Shown: positions 27,023 through 35,658, counted from the stretch's first letter. The stretch is DNA of 64,000 nt from an uncultured Collinsella sp. (GCA_934654775.1 CAKUGR010000001.1:124001-188000), one strand, 5' to 3'. Numbers and translations: made by a program. The notes: generated by a model not told the origin, from the sequence alone.

Positions 27023-27153
27023 TTTCGGAAGTATGCGGCAAATTCCGGAACTCTTGAGCACATCCTGGTTTTTCGCCAATAAAACCGCAGGTACAGAGCT
27101 TGGGCATATCCGGTGTGCTCGGCCTATTCAGATTTTGCCGCATACTTCCGAAA
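27023..27153. repeat. MITE-like element with 20-bp perfect terminal inverted repeats
   Basis: TTTCGGAAGTATGCGGCAAA (27023-27042) and its exact complement (27134-27153) bound a 131-base non-coding segment. The interior 27065-27091 matches 51604-51630 in 24 of 27 positions (core AAAACCGCAGG). The right end matches 24955-24979. This marks a dispersed small element. Confidence 0.75.
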
Positions 27154-27206
27154 TCTAAGTTCGCAAAGGGTGATAGTTGGAGCGTTTACACAACATATGT
27201 CCAGCA

Positions 27207-27241
27207 AAAACGGGTGGTAGCCGGTACGGCTACCACCCGTT
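27207..27241 (-). terminator. Rho-independent terminator of the activase gene
   Basis: AAACGGGTGGTAGCC / GGCTACCACCCGTTT forms a near-perfect 15-bp stem, 30 bases after the stop of the giant activase gene. On the minus strand the T-tract is short (TTTTTGCTGG). Confidence 0.8.
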
Positions 27242-27270
27242 TGCCTCATATCTAGCCCAAAGCAGGCCGA

Positions 27271-30200
27271 CTACTTCTTAATGCCGCGCTCCAGACGCTC
27301 GGCGACCGACGCCACGGCCTCCTCGCTGGCCGGTCCGCAACTCACGCAGCCATCGTGGGCACGCATCTGGCCGGTGACCTCGTCCATCGCGAGCGGCGCC
27401 ACCTTCTCGAGCTTAAAGCCCTTACCGGCGCGCATGTTTTCCTTGGCCACGCTGATCATGAGCTTAATACGGTTGAGCTGGTTGACCTCGGACGCGCCGG
27501 GGTCGTAGTCCACCGCGACGATGTTGCTCTCGGGATGCTGGCGGCGCAGCTCCTTAATCACGGCCTTGCCCACCACGTGATTGGGCAGGCACGCGAAGGG
27601 CTGCGTGCAGATGATGTTGGGCGCGCCATGGTCAATCAGGTCGAGCATCTCGGCCGTGAGCAGCCAGCCCTCGCCCATGTTGTTGCACACCGAAAGCACC
27701 GTGCGGGCCTTGTCCGCCATGGTGCCGATGCGTTCGGGCGCCTCAAAGCGGTGGGACTTTTCGAGCATCTCCTCCACCGGCGTACGCATCCAGTCCACGA
27801 GTTTGATGAGCGCCTGCATACCAGCGCGCGTGGTAGCAGAGCTACCCAGCTCGTCCTTCTGCAGCTCGGCGTTGCTCATGGAGTACAGGAAGAAGTCGAG
27901 CAGGCCCGGCACCACTGCCTCGCAGCCCTCGCGCTCGATGACATCGACCACGTGGTTGTTGGCCGTAGGGTGGAACTTGACCAAGATCTCACCGACCACG
28001 CCCACGCGCGGCTTAGTACCCTCGCCCACGAGCGGCATGGTGTCGAACGCGCGGATGGCCTCGCGGCACAACTTGGTGTAGTTGTGACGGTTAAACTTGG
28101 GCGCCAGCTTGCGGGCACGCGCCATGTACTCCTCGTAGAGCGCGTTGGCGGCACCGGGCGTTGCCTCGTACGGGCGGCAACGGTAGAGCATCTGCATCAT
28201 CACGTCGCCAAAGAGTACCGCGTAGACTGCCTGCTTGAGCAGCGCCGGCGTAATCTTAAAGCCGGGGTTGTCCTCGCCGAGCGCCACAGCCGAAAGCGAG
28301 ATCACCGGAATCTCGGGGTGGCCGCTCTCGCGCAGGGCCTTGCGGATGAGTGCGATGTAGTTGGTGGCGCGGCATCCGCCGCCGGTCTGGCTGATGACCA
28401 CGGCCGTCTTGGACAGGTCGTAGCGACCGCTCTCGATGGCCTCCATGATCTGGCCCGTCACCAGAATCGACGGATAGCAGATGTCGTTGTTCACGTAACG
28501 CAGACCTGCCTCGACGGCATCGTGGTCGGTCGAGGGCAGCAGCTCCAAGTTGTAGCCGGCACCGCGGAACACCTCTTTGACCAGGTCAAAGTGGATCGGT
28601 GCCATCTGCGGGCACAGGATGGTGTAGCCCTCGTCGCGCATCTGCTCGGTAAAGGGCACCTTGGGCCACGCGGTCGAAGCGCTCTCGCGCTGGGCCTCAA
28701 ACGTGTACTTGCGGCTCGCGAACGCGGGGGCATCCGTGGAGGGCGCCACCGGCGCGGCATCGCCCTGCTCGTAGCTCTCGCCCGCGGCCGTGGCCTCGGC
28801 GAGACGCTCGGCCTCCTGGTCCTTGAGCGCCGCCATGAGCGAGCGGATGCGGATGCGCGCGGCGCCCAGGTTGGACACCTCGTCGATCTTGAGCACGGTG
28901 TAGATCTTGCCGCTGGCCTCCAGAATCTCCTGCACCTGGTCGGTGGTCAGGGCGTCCAAGCCGCAGCCGAAGGAGTTGAGCTGAATCAGGTCCAAATCGT
29001 TGCACATCGTCACAAAACGGGCGACGGCGTACAGGCGGCTGTGGTACATCCACTGGTCGACGACGCGGATGGGGCGCTCGGGCTTCACGAGATGCGCGAG
29101 CGAATCCTCGGTAAAGACCGCAAAGCCAAAGCTCGAGATAAGCTCGGGCAGGGCATGGTTGATCTCGGGGTCGTTATGGTAGGGACGGCCGGCGAGCACA
29201 ATGCCGTGACCGCCGTGGTCCTCGACCCACTTAAGAGCCTCCTCGCCCATGGTCTGGATGTCCTCGTGGAAACGCGCATCGGCCTCAAAGGCAGCGTTGA
29301 CGGCGGCATCGACCTCGGAGCGCGTGATCTTGGGTCCACGCACGCGACCGCGACCAGCCTCGGCATCGGCCACGCGGTCGACGGCGAGCACCTGGTACAG
29401 GCGGCGCTTGAGCTCGGTCTTGTCGTGATAGGGCACAAACGGGTACAGGAACTCGATGTTCTGCTCGCGAATCTCGTCGATGTTGAGCGCCAGCGCCGTG
29501 GGGTAGCTCATAACGATGGGGCAGTTATAGCAGTTGCCAGCCGTCGGGTCCTCTTTGCGCTCCCAGCGCACGCACGGCATCCAGATGAAGTCGACGTCAC
29601 GGTCGATGAGGTTCATCACGTGGCCGTGGCTCATCTTGGCCGGATAGCACACGCTCTCGGACGGCATGGACTCGATGCCCGCCTGGTAGGTCTTTTTGCT
29701 CGACTGGTCGGACAGCTGCACGCTAAAGCCTAGGCGCGTAAAGAACGCGTGCCAGAAGGGGTAGTTCTCGTACATGTTGAGTGCGCGCGGGATGCCCACG
29801 GTGCCGCGCGGGGCCTCGTCGGGGCTCAGCACCTCGCGGTTAAAGAGCAGCTCGTTTTTCTTTTTGAAGAGGTTGGGGGCCTCGGTCTTCTGCTTTTTGT
29901 GGCCGGCACCCTTCTCGCAGCGGTTGCCGGTGATAAAGCGCCTGCCGCCGCCAAAGTCGTTGACGGTGAGCTGGCAGTTGTTGGAGCAACGGCCGCAGCG
30001 GACATGCTTTTGCGTCACGGTGAGGTGCGCGATGTCCTCGGCAGAAAGAATGGTCGAGGTGCCGTCGGCGCCGGCGCGATCGCGGGCGAGCAGGGCCGCA
30101 CCGTAGGCGCCCATGCAGCCGGCGATGTCGGGACGCACGGCATGTACGCCGGTGAGCTGCTCAAACGCGCGCAGCGTGGCATCGGACATAAAGGTGCCGC

Positions 30201-32064
30201 CCTGAACGATCACCTGGCTGCCGATCTCCTTGGGGTCGCGCAGCTTAATGACCTTGAACAGGGCGTTCTTGATGACGGAATAAGACAGGCCGGCCGCGAT
30301 GTCGCCCACCGTGGCGCCTTCCTTTTGCGCCTGCTTGACGCGCGAGTTCATAAAGACCGTGCAGCGGCTGCCCAGATCGACGGGGGCCTTGGCATGGATG
30401 GCGGCATCGGCAAACGCGCGCACGTCCATGTCCATGGAGACGGCGAAGCTCTCGATAAAGCTGCCGCAGCCCGACGAGCAGGCCTCGTTGAGCATAATGT
30501 GCTCGATGACGCCGTCCTTGACGCGCAGGCACTTCATGTCCTGACCGCCGATATCCAGAATGAACTCGACGCCGGGCAGGAATGCCTTGGCGCCGCGCAG
30601 GTGCGCGACGGTCTCGATCTCGCCGGAATCGGCCTTGAGGGCCTCGATGAGCAGCGCCTCGCCGTAGCCCGTGGTGGTCACGTGGCCGATGGTGCAGCCC
30701 GCAGGGATGTGGTTGTAGAAATCGGCCATGATGACCTTGGCCGTACCCAGGATGTCACCGTTGTTGTTGCCGTACCAGGTGTGCAGCAGCTGGCCGTTCT
30801 CGCCCACAAGTGCAGCCTTCATGGTGGTGGAACCGGCGTCGATACCGATGAACACGCGGCCGGTGTAGCCGTCGAGCTTGCCCTTGGGCACGACCTCGGT
30901 ATCGTGGCGGTTCTTGAACTCGGCATAGTCCCCGTCGGTGGCGAAGAGCGGGTCCAGGCGCTCGACCTCGGCGCCCTGCGTGTCGCCCAGGCTATCAATA
31001 GCTTCGATGAGCTGCGGGAATGTGCTGAGCTTGTTGGACTCGTGCGCCATGGCGGCGCCGCTCGCCACAAACAGATGGGCGTTTTGGGGCACAATGCGGT
31101 GCTCCTCGTCCAGGTTGAGCGTGAGGTAGAAGCGGTGACGCAGCTCGGAGAGGTACTGCAGCGGGCCGCCCAGGAAGGCGACGTTACCGCGGATGGGACG
31201 GCCGCACGCCAGGCCCGAGATGGTCTGGGTCACGACGGCCTGGAAGATGGAGGCCGCCACGTCCTCGGGGCGGGCACCCTCGTTGAGCAGCGGCTGCACG
31301 TCGGTCTTGGCAAAGACGCCGCAGCGGCTGGCGATGGGATAGATGGTGGTGGCGTTGGCCGCGAGCTCATTGAGGCCGCTGGCATCGGTGTGCAGCAGGG
31401 TTGCCATCTGATCGATGAACGCGCCCGTGCCGCCGGCGCAGGTACCGTTCATGCGCTGCTCGATACCGTTGTCGAAGTAGATGATCTTGGCGTCCTCGCC
31501 GCCCAGCTCGATGGCGACGTCGGTGGCCGGGATGAGGGTCTCGACGGCGCGTTTGCTGGCGATGACCTCCTGGACAAACTCCAGCTCGAGCCACTGGGAC
31601 AGTAGCAGGCCGCCCGAGCCGGTAATGGCGCAGGTCATTTGGGCCGTCGGCAGCACGGTTGCAGCACCCTCGAACAGGTCGCGGGCGCAGGCACGGACGT
31701 CGGTGTGGTGGCGCTGGTACTTGGCGTAGACGATCTGGTTGTCGTCGTTGAGCACGGCGAGCTTGACGGTGGTGGAGCCCACGTCGATGCCCAAGTGCAG
31801 GTTGCCGCGGGCGGCCTCGGGGTTGAAGATTGCGCCCTCGGGGGCGGCTGCGGCGGTGGCGGCGGCTACGGACTCGGCAGCGTTGGACGTGACTGCGTCG
31901 GCGGCGAGTGTCTCCCCCGCCGCATTCTTGGCCTCCGCGACTGCCTCGGCAACTTTCTCGGCAGCGGCAGTCGCGGCCTTCTGTGCAACGTCCACCACGG
32001 CAGGCGCGGCCTCGCGCGCGGCAGCGACCATGCGGTCCTTAATGCCTTCGACGAGTTTGCTCAT
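27271..32064 (-). CDS. Giant 2-hydroxyacyl-CoA dehydratase activase/dehydratase fusion (BadF/BadG type)
   Basis: This is a 1597-residue fusion. Residues 1-85 form an Ala-rich, coiled-coil-like extension. Two ASKHA ATPase domains follow: the first opens with LGIDVGSTTVKLAVL (about 91), the second with FIGIDAGSTTMKAALV (about 402). A CGRCSNNCQL cysteine cluster lies near 690, and a DUF2229-like block starts at VGIPRALNMYENYPFW (about 755). An HgdB-like dehydratase portion includes VLAGRPYHNDPEINHALPEL. The C-terminus carries CVSCGPASEEAV. Family activases use ATP to drive an electron at very low potential onto a dehydratase or reductase. Fusion in one chain is known for the long activase class, whose substrates are unknown. 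A TetR gene lies 12 bases upstream and AGAGGAGAAACTG precedes the ATG. Confidence 0.9.
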   Translation of the reverse strand: MSKLVEGIKDRMVAAAREAAPAVVDVAQKAATAAAEKVAEAVAEAKNAAGETLAADAVTSNAAESVAAATAAAAPEGAIFNPEAARGNLHLGIDVGSTTVKLAVLNDDNQIVYAKYQRHHTDVRACARDLFEGAATVLPTAQMTCAITGSGGLLLSQWLELEFVQEVIASKRAVETLIPATDVAIELGGEDAKIIYFDNGIEQRMNGTCAGGTGAFIDQMATLLHTDASGLNELAANATTIYPIASRCGVFAKTDVQPLLNEGARPEDVAASIFQAVVTQTISGLACGRPIRGNVAFLGGPLQYLSELRHRFYLTLNLDEEHRIVPQNAHLFVASGAAMAHESNKLSTFPQLIEAIDSLGDTQGAEVERLDPLFATDGDYAEFKNRHDTEVVPKGKLDGYTGRVFIGIDAGSTTMKAALVGENGQLLHTWYGNNNGDILGTAKVIMADFYNHIPAGCTIGHVTTTGYGEALLIEALKADSGEIETVAHLRGAKAFLPGVEFILDIGGQDMKCLRVKDGVIEHIMLNEACSSGCGSFIESFAVSMDMDVRAFADAAIHAKAPVDLGSRCTVFMNSRVKQAQKEGATVGDIAAGLSYSVIKNALFKVIKLRDPKEIGSQVIVQGGTFMSDATLRAFEQLTGVHAVRPDIAGCMGAYGAALLARDRAGADGTSTILSAEDIAHLTVTQKHVRCGRCSNNCQLTVNDFGGGRRFITGNRCEKGAGHKKQKTEAPNLFKKKNELLFNREVLSPDEAPRGTVGIPRALNMYENYPFWHAFFTRLGFSVQLSDQSSKKTYQAGIESMPSESVCYPAKMSHGHVMNLIDRDVDFIWMPCVRWERKEDPTAGNCYNCPIVMSYPTALALNIDEIREQNIEFLYPFVPYHDKTELKRRLYQVLAVDRVADAEAGRGRVRGPKITRSEVDAAVNAAFEADARFHEDIQTMGEEALKWVEDHGGHGIVLAGRPYHNDPEINHALPELISSFGFAVFTEDSLAHLVKPERPIRVVDQWMYHSRLYAVARFVTMCNDLDLIQLNSFGCGLDALTTDQVQEILEASGKIYTVLKIDEVSNLGAARIRIRSLMAALKDQEAERLAEATAAGESYEQGDAAPVAPSTDAPAFASRKYTFEAQRESASTAWPKVPFTEQMRDEGYTILCPQMAPIHFDLVKEVFRGAGYNLELLPSTDHDAVEAGLRYVNNDICYPSILVTGQIMEAIESGRYDLSKTAVVISQTGGGCRATNYIALIRKALRESGHPEIPVISLSAVALGEDNPGFKITPALLKQAVYAVLFGDVMMQMLYRCRPYEATPGAANALYEEYMARARKLAPKFNRHNYTKLCREAIRAFDTMPLVGEGTKPRVGVVGEILVKFHPTANNHVVDVIEREGCEAVVPGLLDFFLYSMSNAELQKDELGSSATTRAGMQALIKLVDWMRTPVEEMLEKSHRFEAPERIGTMADKARTVLSVCNNMGEGWLLTAEMLDLIDHGAPNIICTQPFACLPNHVVGKAVIKELRRQHPESNIVAVDYDPGASEVNQLNRIKLMISVAKENMRAGKGFKLEKVAPLAMDEVTGQMRAHDGCVSCGPASEEAVASVAERLERGIKK

Positions 32065-32076
32065 CAGTTTCTCCTC

Positions 32077-32787
32077 TTAGTAGTTGGACTCGACGGCTGC
32101 GGCGGTGTCGACCGCGTCCTCGAGCTGCAGGTTCAATAGCTTCATGCCGTATTCCGGCACGTTGATATCGATGGGTTGGCCATACAGGTCGCCAGGGCGC
32201 ACAAAGGCGATGACTGTCATGATGCGCGCCATGGTCTCGGGTGATTCGGCAAGGCCGCGTTCAAACCAACGCTGGACCATGCCGACCTCGGCGCTTACGA
32301 CGTAGGTGACGTAGTAGTCAAAGAATGTTCCCAGCGCCAGGCCCAAAATGCCCGTCTGGGCGCGCGGGGTTACCGCTTCGCGCGCGGTGTCGATGATCTT
32401 TTTAATGAAAGCCTGATCGCCGCCCGGACCCAACAGCGAACCGATGAGGTCACGGTTGGCCGCAAGATAGCGCAGCAACTCAACTGAGCCGGGCGCCGGC
32501 TCGAGCTCGTCGATGTTACGGTAAAGATCGGGCAGTTGAGCTGCGGTAATGAGCTCTACGCGCTCGCGGATCTCAACCAATAGATCGTCCTCGATTTGAT
32601 TGATAAAGTCAGGGATATCGCGATAGTGCGAATAGAACGTGCGGCGTGTGAGGCCGGCACGCTCGGTGAGCGACGCGACGTTAACGCGCGAAAGATCGCC
32701 GCCTTCGGCAAGCTCGCTGGCAAGTGCCTGGCGAAGGGCACGCTGCGAGCGAAGGGACCGGCGGTCGCATTTCTCGAGCTGGGACAA
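32077..32787 (-). CDS. TetR family transcriptional regulator
   Basis: This 236-residue protein has an N-terminal helix-turn-helix typical of TetR (VNVASLTERAGLTRRTFYSH), then a variable helical ligand domain. The C-terminal half resembles TetR_C-type segments (DYYVTYVVSAEVGMVQRWFE). It lies 12 bases upstream of the giant activase gene and should be co-transcribed with it, so it probably regulates that operon. A perfect palindrome TGCACAC-C-GTGTGCA at 32839-32853 in the promoter region is the likely operator. The ligand is unknown. AAGGAGGACGCTTGTCCC-type sequence precedes the start. Confidence 0.88.
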   Translation of the reverse strand: MSQLEKCDRRSLRSQRALRQALASELAEGGDLSRVNVASLTERAGLTRRTFYSHYRDIPDFINQIEDDLLVEIRERVELITAAQLPDLYRNIDELEPAPGSVELLRYLAANRDLIGSLLGPGGDQAFIKKIIDTAREAVTPRAQTGILGLALGTFFDYYVTYVVSAEVGMVQRWFERGLAESPETMARIMTVIAFVRPGDLYGQPIDINVPEYGMKLLNLQLEDAVDTAAAVESNY

Positions 32788-32838
32788 GCGTCCTCCTTGT
32801 TACTCAGTCCGTGCGCTATTGCACAGTGCGAGTATTAT

Positions 32839-32853
32839 TGCACACCGTGTGCA
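32839..32853. promoter_or_regulatory. Putative TetR operator
   Basis: TGCACAC and GTGTGCA flank a single central base. A partial copy (TTGCACAGTGC) lies 20 bases closer to the tetR start. On the minus strand a TTGATG -35-like box overlaps its upstream edge, so repressor binding would block transcription of tetR and the activase gene. Confidence 0.55.
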
Positions 32854-32879
32854 TCAACACGTAAAGGCAATATTTGGAT

Positions 32880-32906
32880 GTGGCAAAGGGACAGTCCCTT
32901 TGTCAC
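32880..32906. repeat. 27-nt hairpin repeat, left copy
   Basis: GTGGCAAAGGGA-CAG-TCCCTTTGTCAC forms a 12-bp stem with one wobble. It is nearly identical to 33316-33342, which lies 436 bases away across the small-peptide locus. Confidence 0.7.
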
Positions 32907-33047
32907 ATTCAGCGACCGCCTGGGTCGTGCCGGTTGTGCCTGGGTTTTGGAGCGGCATTGCCGTTTGTCCAAAATGGCATTCATGGGTAGAATAGTGTCG
33001 ACGGCAGCCCAAGTTCTGCTAAGCTGGGCAGCGCCGTTGCTTGGATT

Positions 33048-33080
33048 AAGGGGTCAACGCCTTAGCGGCGGCGACCCCTT
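33048..33080 (-). terminator. Hairpin overlapping the end of the 41-residue peptide gene
   Basis: AAGGGGTC / GACCCCTT closes a stem on the minus strand around the peptide's stop codon, with an inner GCCGCTAAGGC fold. It probably ends or stabilises the short transcript. A T-tract is lacking. Confidence 0.5.
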
Positions 33081-33187
33081 CTACGTTGCCTCGAACGCTG
33101 CTTGAGTGCCTCGGAAAGGCCGACAAGCGCCGTGAAGAACGAGACCAAAGCGGTCAGAAGTCTCACGAAATCAATCAAATCGGTCAT
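33062..33187 (-). CDS. 41-residue hydrophobic/basic peptide, possible type I toxin
   Basis: A short minus-strand frame encodes MTDLIDFVRLLTALVSFFTA followed by LVGLSEALKQRSRQRRRGRRR. The layout is a single membrane-spanning helix and a highly basic tail. GGGAGGTGATGCCC before the ATG is a near-perfect ribosome binding site, which strongly supports translation. A TAGAAT -10-like hexamer lies at 33252-33257, about 65 bases upstream. The design matches small toxic or holin-like peptides of type I toxin-antitoxin systems, although no sequence family is recognised. The gene sits between two near-identical 27-nt hairpins and within AT-richer DNA. The other strand carries an overlapping frame with no good initiation site. 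Function is inferred from architecture only. Confidence 0.6.
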   Translation of the reverse strand: MTDLIDFVRLLTALVSFFTALVGLSEALKQRSRQRRRGRRR

Positions 33188-33315
33188 GGGCATCACCTCC
33201 CATCAGATGGAGGGCGCTGCCCGGCACATGGAACTGCCGTCAACGATACCGATTCTAACAGAGCTTGGTCATATATACGAATATGTGTTCGTACTCCAAG
33301 GGACCATGACTCCGC

Positions 33316-33342
33316 GTGACAAAGGGACTGTCCCTTTGTCAC
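33316..33342. repeat. 27-nt hairpin repeat, right copy
   Basis: GTGACAAAGGGA-CTG-TCCCTTTGTCAC is a perfect 12-bp stem. It begins one base past the stop of the HAD phosphatase gene on the minus strand, so it may double as that gene's terminator. Confidence 0.7.
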
Positions 33343-33343
33343 A

Positions 33344-34201
33344 TTATTCGATGATGGTGCGGGCGTTCTGCTTGCGCATGGTGGCGAGCATGTGCTTGGG
33401 GACAGCATGGGTTGCACAGCTGCCGATAGTCGCTCTCGCGGCGGCCTTGGCTGCATCGCTACCATTCTTGGTGGCATAGCTGTGACGGAAACGCTTGAGC
33501 ATGGCGATGTCGTTGCCGCCGTCGCCGTAGACCGCGACCTCGTCCTCGGCAATGCCGTAGTAGGCCGCCAGCCACGCCACGCTCTCGCCCTTGTTGCACG
33601 CCACGTCGGTAATCTCAAACATCACCGGGTCGAACGGCGCGTTCACCACGCGGTCCGAGCGCTCGGCAAGATACGCCTTAAGGTCGCGCTCCAGCTCGGG
33701 CGAGGTCACGCGACAATTGATCTTGCATACATCGTGGCGCAGGATGTCACCGATCGACTGGTCGAAATACTGCTCCTCGTGATACCCGCCGCGCGCACGC
33801 ATGCCGCGCATCACAATACGCTTGATGGGGCTGTCCTTTTTAAAGCCCGCCTGATGCATCTCGAACGAACCGCTCGAGTACATGCCATCGGGCGTGGAAC
33901 AATCAAAGCAAATGTCCGGGAACGCCTTGAGCAGTTCCTCAGTGACCTGCGGATCGATGGTCCAAGTCTTGAGCACCTCGCCATGGCTGTCGCGCACGAT
34001 GGATCCGTTGGAACAGCAGGCGTCAAGTGCCAAGCCCGTAAAGCCATGCTCGCCGATCGGCAGCGTCGAGCGTCCGGTCGCGGGAACCACATGCAGGCCA
34101 GCCTCGGTCAGCTCGCGAATGGCACGGCGGATAGTCCCGTCTGCCTCGTGCAGGGCGTTCAGCAGCGTTCCGTCTAAGTCACTCGCAAACATCTTGATCA
34201 T
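33344..34201 (-). CDS. Cof-type HAD-IIB family phosphatase
   Basis: This 285-residue protein starts MIKMFASDLDGTLLNALHEA, the HAD motif I with nucleophile Asp in DLDGT. Motif II is in HVVPATGRS, the motif III lysine in the NKGESVAWLAAYYGI region, and motif IV in VYGDGGNDIAML. The order and the IIB cap fit the Cof subfamily, which dephosphorylates sugar phosphates, pyridoxal phosphate or similar small molecules. A second possible start lies six bases upstream (MPMIKM). The AAGGAG site and that upstream ATG fall inside the 3' arm of a 21-bp perfect palindrome (34202-34255), which could mask initiation. Confidence 0.9.
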   Translation of the reverse strand: MIKMFASDLDGTLLNALHEADGTIRRAIRELTEAGLHVVPATGRSTLPIGEHGFTGLALDACCSNGSIVRDSHGEVLKTWTIDPQVTEELLKAFPDICFDCSTPDGMYSSGSFEMHQAGFKKDSPIKRIVMRGMRARGGYHEEQYFDQSIGDILRHDVCKINCRVTSPELERDLKAYLAERSDRVVNAPFDPVMFEITDVACNKGESVAWLAAYYGIAEDEVAVYGDGGNDIAMLKRFRHSYATKNGSDAAKAAARATIGSCATHAVPKHMLATMRKQNARTIIE

Positions 34202-34255
34202 GGGCATGCCTCTCCTTCGTCTGCACGATATTGTAGACGAAGGAGAGGCATGCCC
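34202..34255. promoter_or_regulatory. 21-bp perfect palindrome covering the HAD gene's ribosome binding site
   Basis: Arms at 34202-34222 and 34235-34255 are exactly complementary around a 12-base AT-rich loop. On the minus strand one arm contains AAGGAG and the ATG of the alternative start. The hairpin could terminate the upstream MFS transcript, block translation of the HAD gene, or both. No T-tract follows on the minus strand. Confidence 0.75.
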
Positions 34256-34316
34256 AAACAATGCCGTCCCGGCGCGGCGTACCACCGCCTTCACACATTC
34301 ACGGTGCCCCAGCTCG

Positions 34317-35579
34317 TTAAGACAATCGCCACAAGCGACTTTTCAGCCGATAAAACAGTGCCGTCGTCAACGTCAGCACCGCTAACATGGCTGCGAATAC
34401 AATCGCCGGTGTCCATCGATCATATGCGACCCCGTACGTCAATTGGCCGATAGGCGTTGCGCAGGAAAGGACCATGTAAACGACCGAAAGCACTTTTCCG
34501 CAGAGCTCAGTCGGCGCTGCCCGCTGAACAAACGCGATGATTTCAACCGACGCAATGCTTGCCCACACCATGACCCATGCCGAACCAGCCGCAAACACGG
34601 TGAACACGTATGCATCTGCGCCGAACAGTTGCGCGACAATAATCGGTGCGACTCCAAAACAGATCATCGCAACATATCGACATATGTCATTGAAAGAAAA
34701 ACGATGCGGCCAAATGCCGACCAAGCCACTGCCGGCAAGACCACCCAAGCCCATAGCAACCTCAACTATCCCAACGCAGGACGATTGCATGCCGAGATGC
34801 TTTGTAACAATAATGGGAGCGCCAATCGTTAGCCCAACCAACGCAAGGTTCAAAACGGCGGCAAGCAAAATCACAGCGACCAATGATGCATTTTGCAACA
34901 GATACCGAATCGACTCCCGAAAATCGTTTCGGCATGTCGTGCGAGTCGCGCCGTCTCCCATCGTTTCAGATGAGGCATTTTGCTTGAGTGCGACCCCAAA
35001 CAAGAGAGCTGAAATCGCAAACGCCACCGACGCGGTTGTGCAAAGAGTATCGATGCCAAAGCACCCATAGACTGCCGTCCCGACCACAGGGCCCAAGATA
35101 TTGCTCACCATGGTCATCTGCGAAACCAATGCAGTGGCCCGCTCAACCTTCTCTTCACCCGCCATACGCACCGTCTCAATTTGAAGTATCGGCTTCAGAA
35201 TAGATTGAACGGCGTATTGGACGCACAGCATCACCGCTACAACGGCCGCAAGGGGCAACGAGCGCTTCATGGGGACAAATAGCATCGCTGCAATCATTAA
35301 AACAATACCGAGAGCTGCTAGAACGCTGCGATGTCCCTCTCGATCAGCTAATACTCCGCCAGCCGGAGTCGCAAGCACGCCCGGTATAAACGCTATCGCC
35401 GCGACGGCACCATATAACGTCGACGAGCCACTGCGATCGAGCAAGTAAAGCGGACACGCAAAGCACAGCGCCGACAACGTCGAATACACGCACAGCTGCG
35501 CAACGAGAAGACCGACGAGTCTTATAGGCAGCGCTGTCTTTGATGCTGACGCGACATCGAAATCTCTCATCCCACCCAT
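34317..35579 (-). CDS. MFS transporter, drug-efflux-like
   Basis: This is a 420-residue major facilitator with 12 predicted membrane segments. The loop-2 motif is recognisable as GVLADREGHRSVLAAL. Proteins of this type (YfiS/antibiotic efflux-like MFS) usually expel small hydrophobic compounds. The gene is AT-richer than its neighbours and uses more A/T-ending codons, suggesting acquisition. It lies downstream of a divergently unrelated but same-strand TetR gene, and two matching palindromes (35593-35613, 35659-35677) occupy its promoter region. TetR control is therefore likely. AGGAGGCAAAGCC precedes the ATG. The substrate is unknown. Confidence 0.88.
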   Translation of the reverse strand: MGGMRDFDVASASKTALPIRLVGLLVAQLCVYSTLSALCFACPLYLLDRSGSSTLYGAVAAIAFIPGVLATPAGGVLADREGHRSVLAALGIVLMIAAMLFVPMKRSLPLAAVVAVMLCVQYAVQSILKPILQIETVRMAGEEKVERATALVSQMTMVSNILGPVVGTAVYGCFGIDTLCTTASVAFAISALLFGVALKQNASSETMGDGATRTTCRNDFRESIRYLLQNASLVAVILLAAVLNLALVGLTIGAPIIVTKHLGMQSSCVGIVEVAMGLGGLAGSGLVGIWPHRFSFNDICRYVAMICFGVAPIIVAQLFGADAYVFTVFAAGSAWVMVWASIASVEIIAFVQRAAPTELCGKVLSVVYMVLSCATPIGQLTYGVAYDRWTPAIVFAAMLAVLTLTTALFYRLKSRLWRLS

Positions 35580-35592
35580 GGCTTTGCCTCCT

Positions 35593-35613
35593 ATACATAC
35601 TATTGGTATGTAT
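35593..35613. promoter_or_regulatory. TetR-type operator, proximal copy
   Basis: ATACATAC-TATTG-GTATGTAT is a perfect 8-bp inverted repeat 14 bases before the MFS start codon. It shares TACATAC-N5-GTATGTA with the copy at 35659-35677. Confidence 0.7.
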
Positions 35614-35658
35614 TTGATGACTTGAAAAGGGCAGCCGTAGCCACCCTCTTACATCAAT

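Larger units (their letters stand above)
26854..27270. other. Repeat-bearing intergenic region
   Basis: No gene is visible in this 416-base gap. It holds a fragment resembling the 5700-5764 repeat (near 26943-26959), the MITE-like element 27023-27153 and the terminator at 27207-27241. Confidence 0.6.

Noticed and set aside
29749..31605. A long plus-strand open frame opposite the activase gene
   Set aside because: It has no initiation site or domain, and the minus strand encodes conserved ASKHA and cysteine motifs.
33102..33479. A 125-residue plus-strand open frame across the small-peptide locus
   Set aside because: It has no ribosome binding site, runs antisense into the HAD gene and crosses a hairpin repeat. 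The minus-strand 41-residue frame has the better initiation signals.
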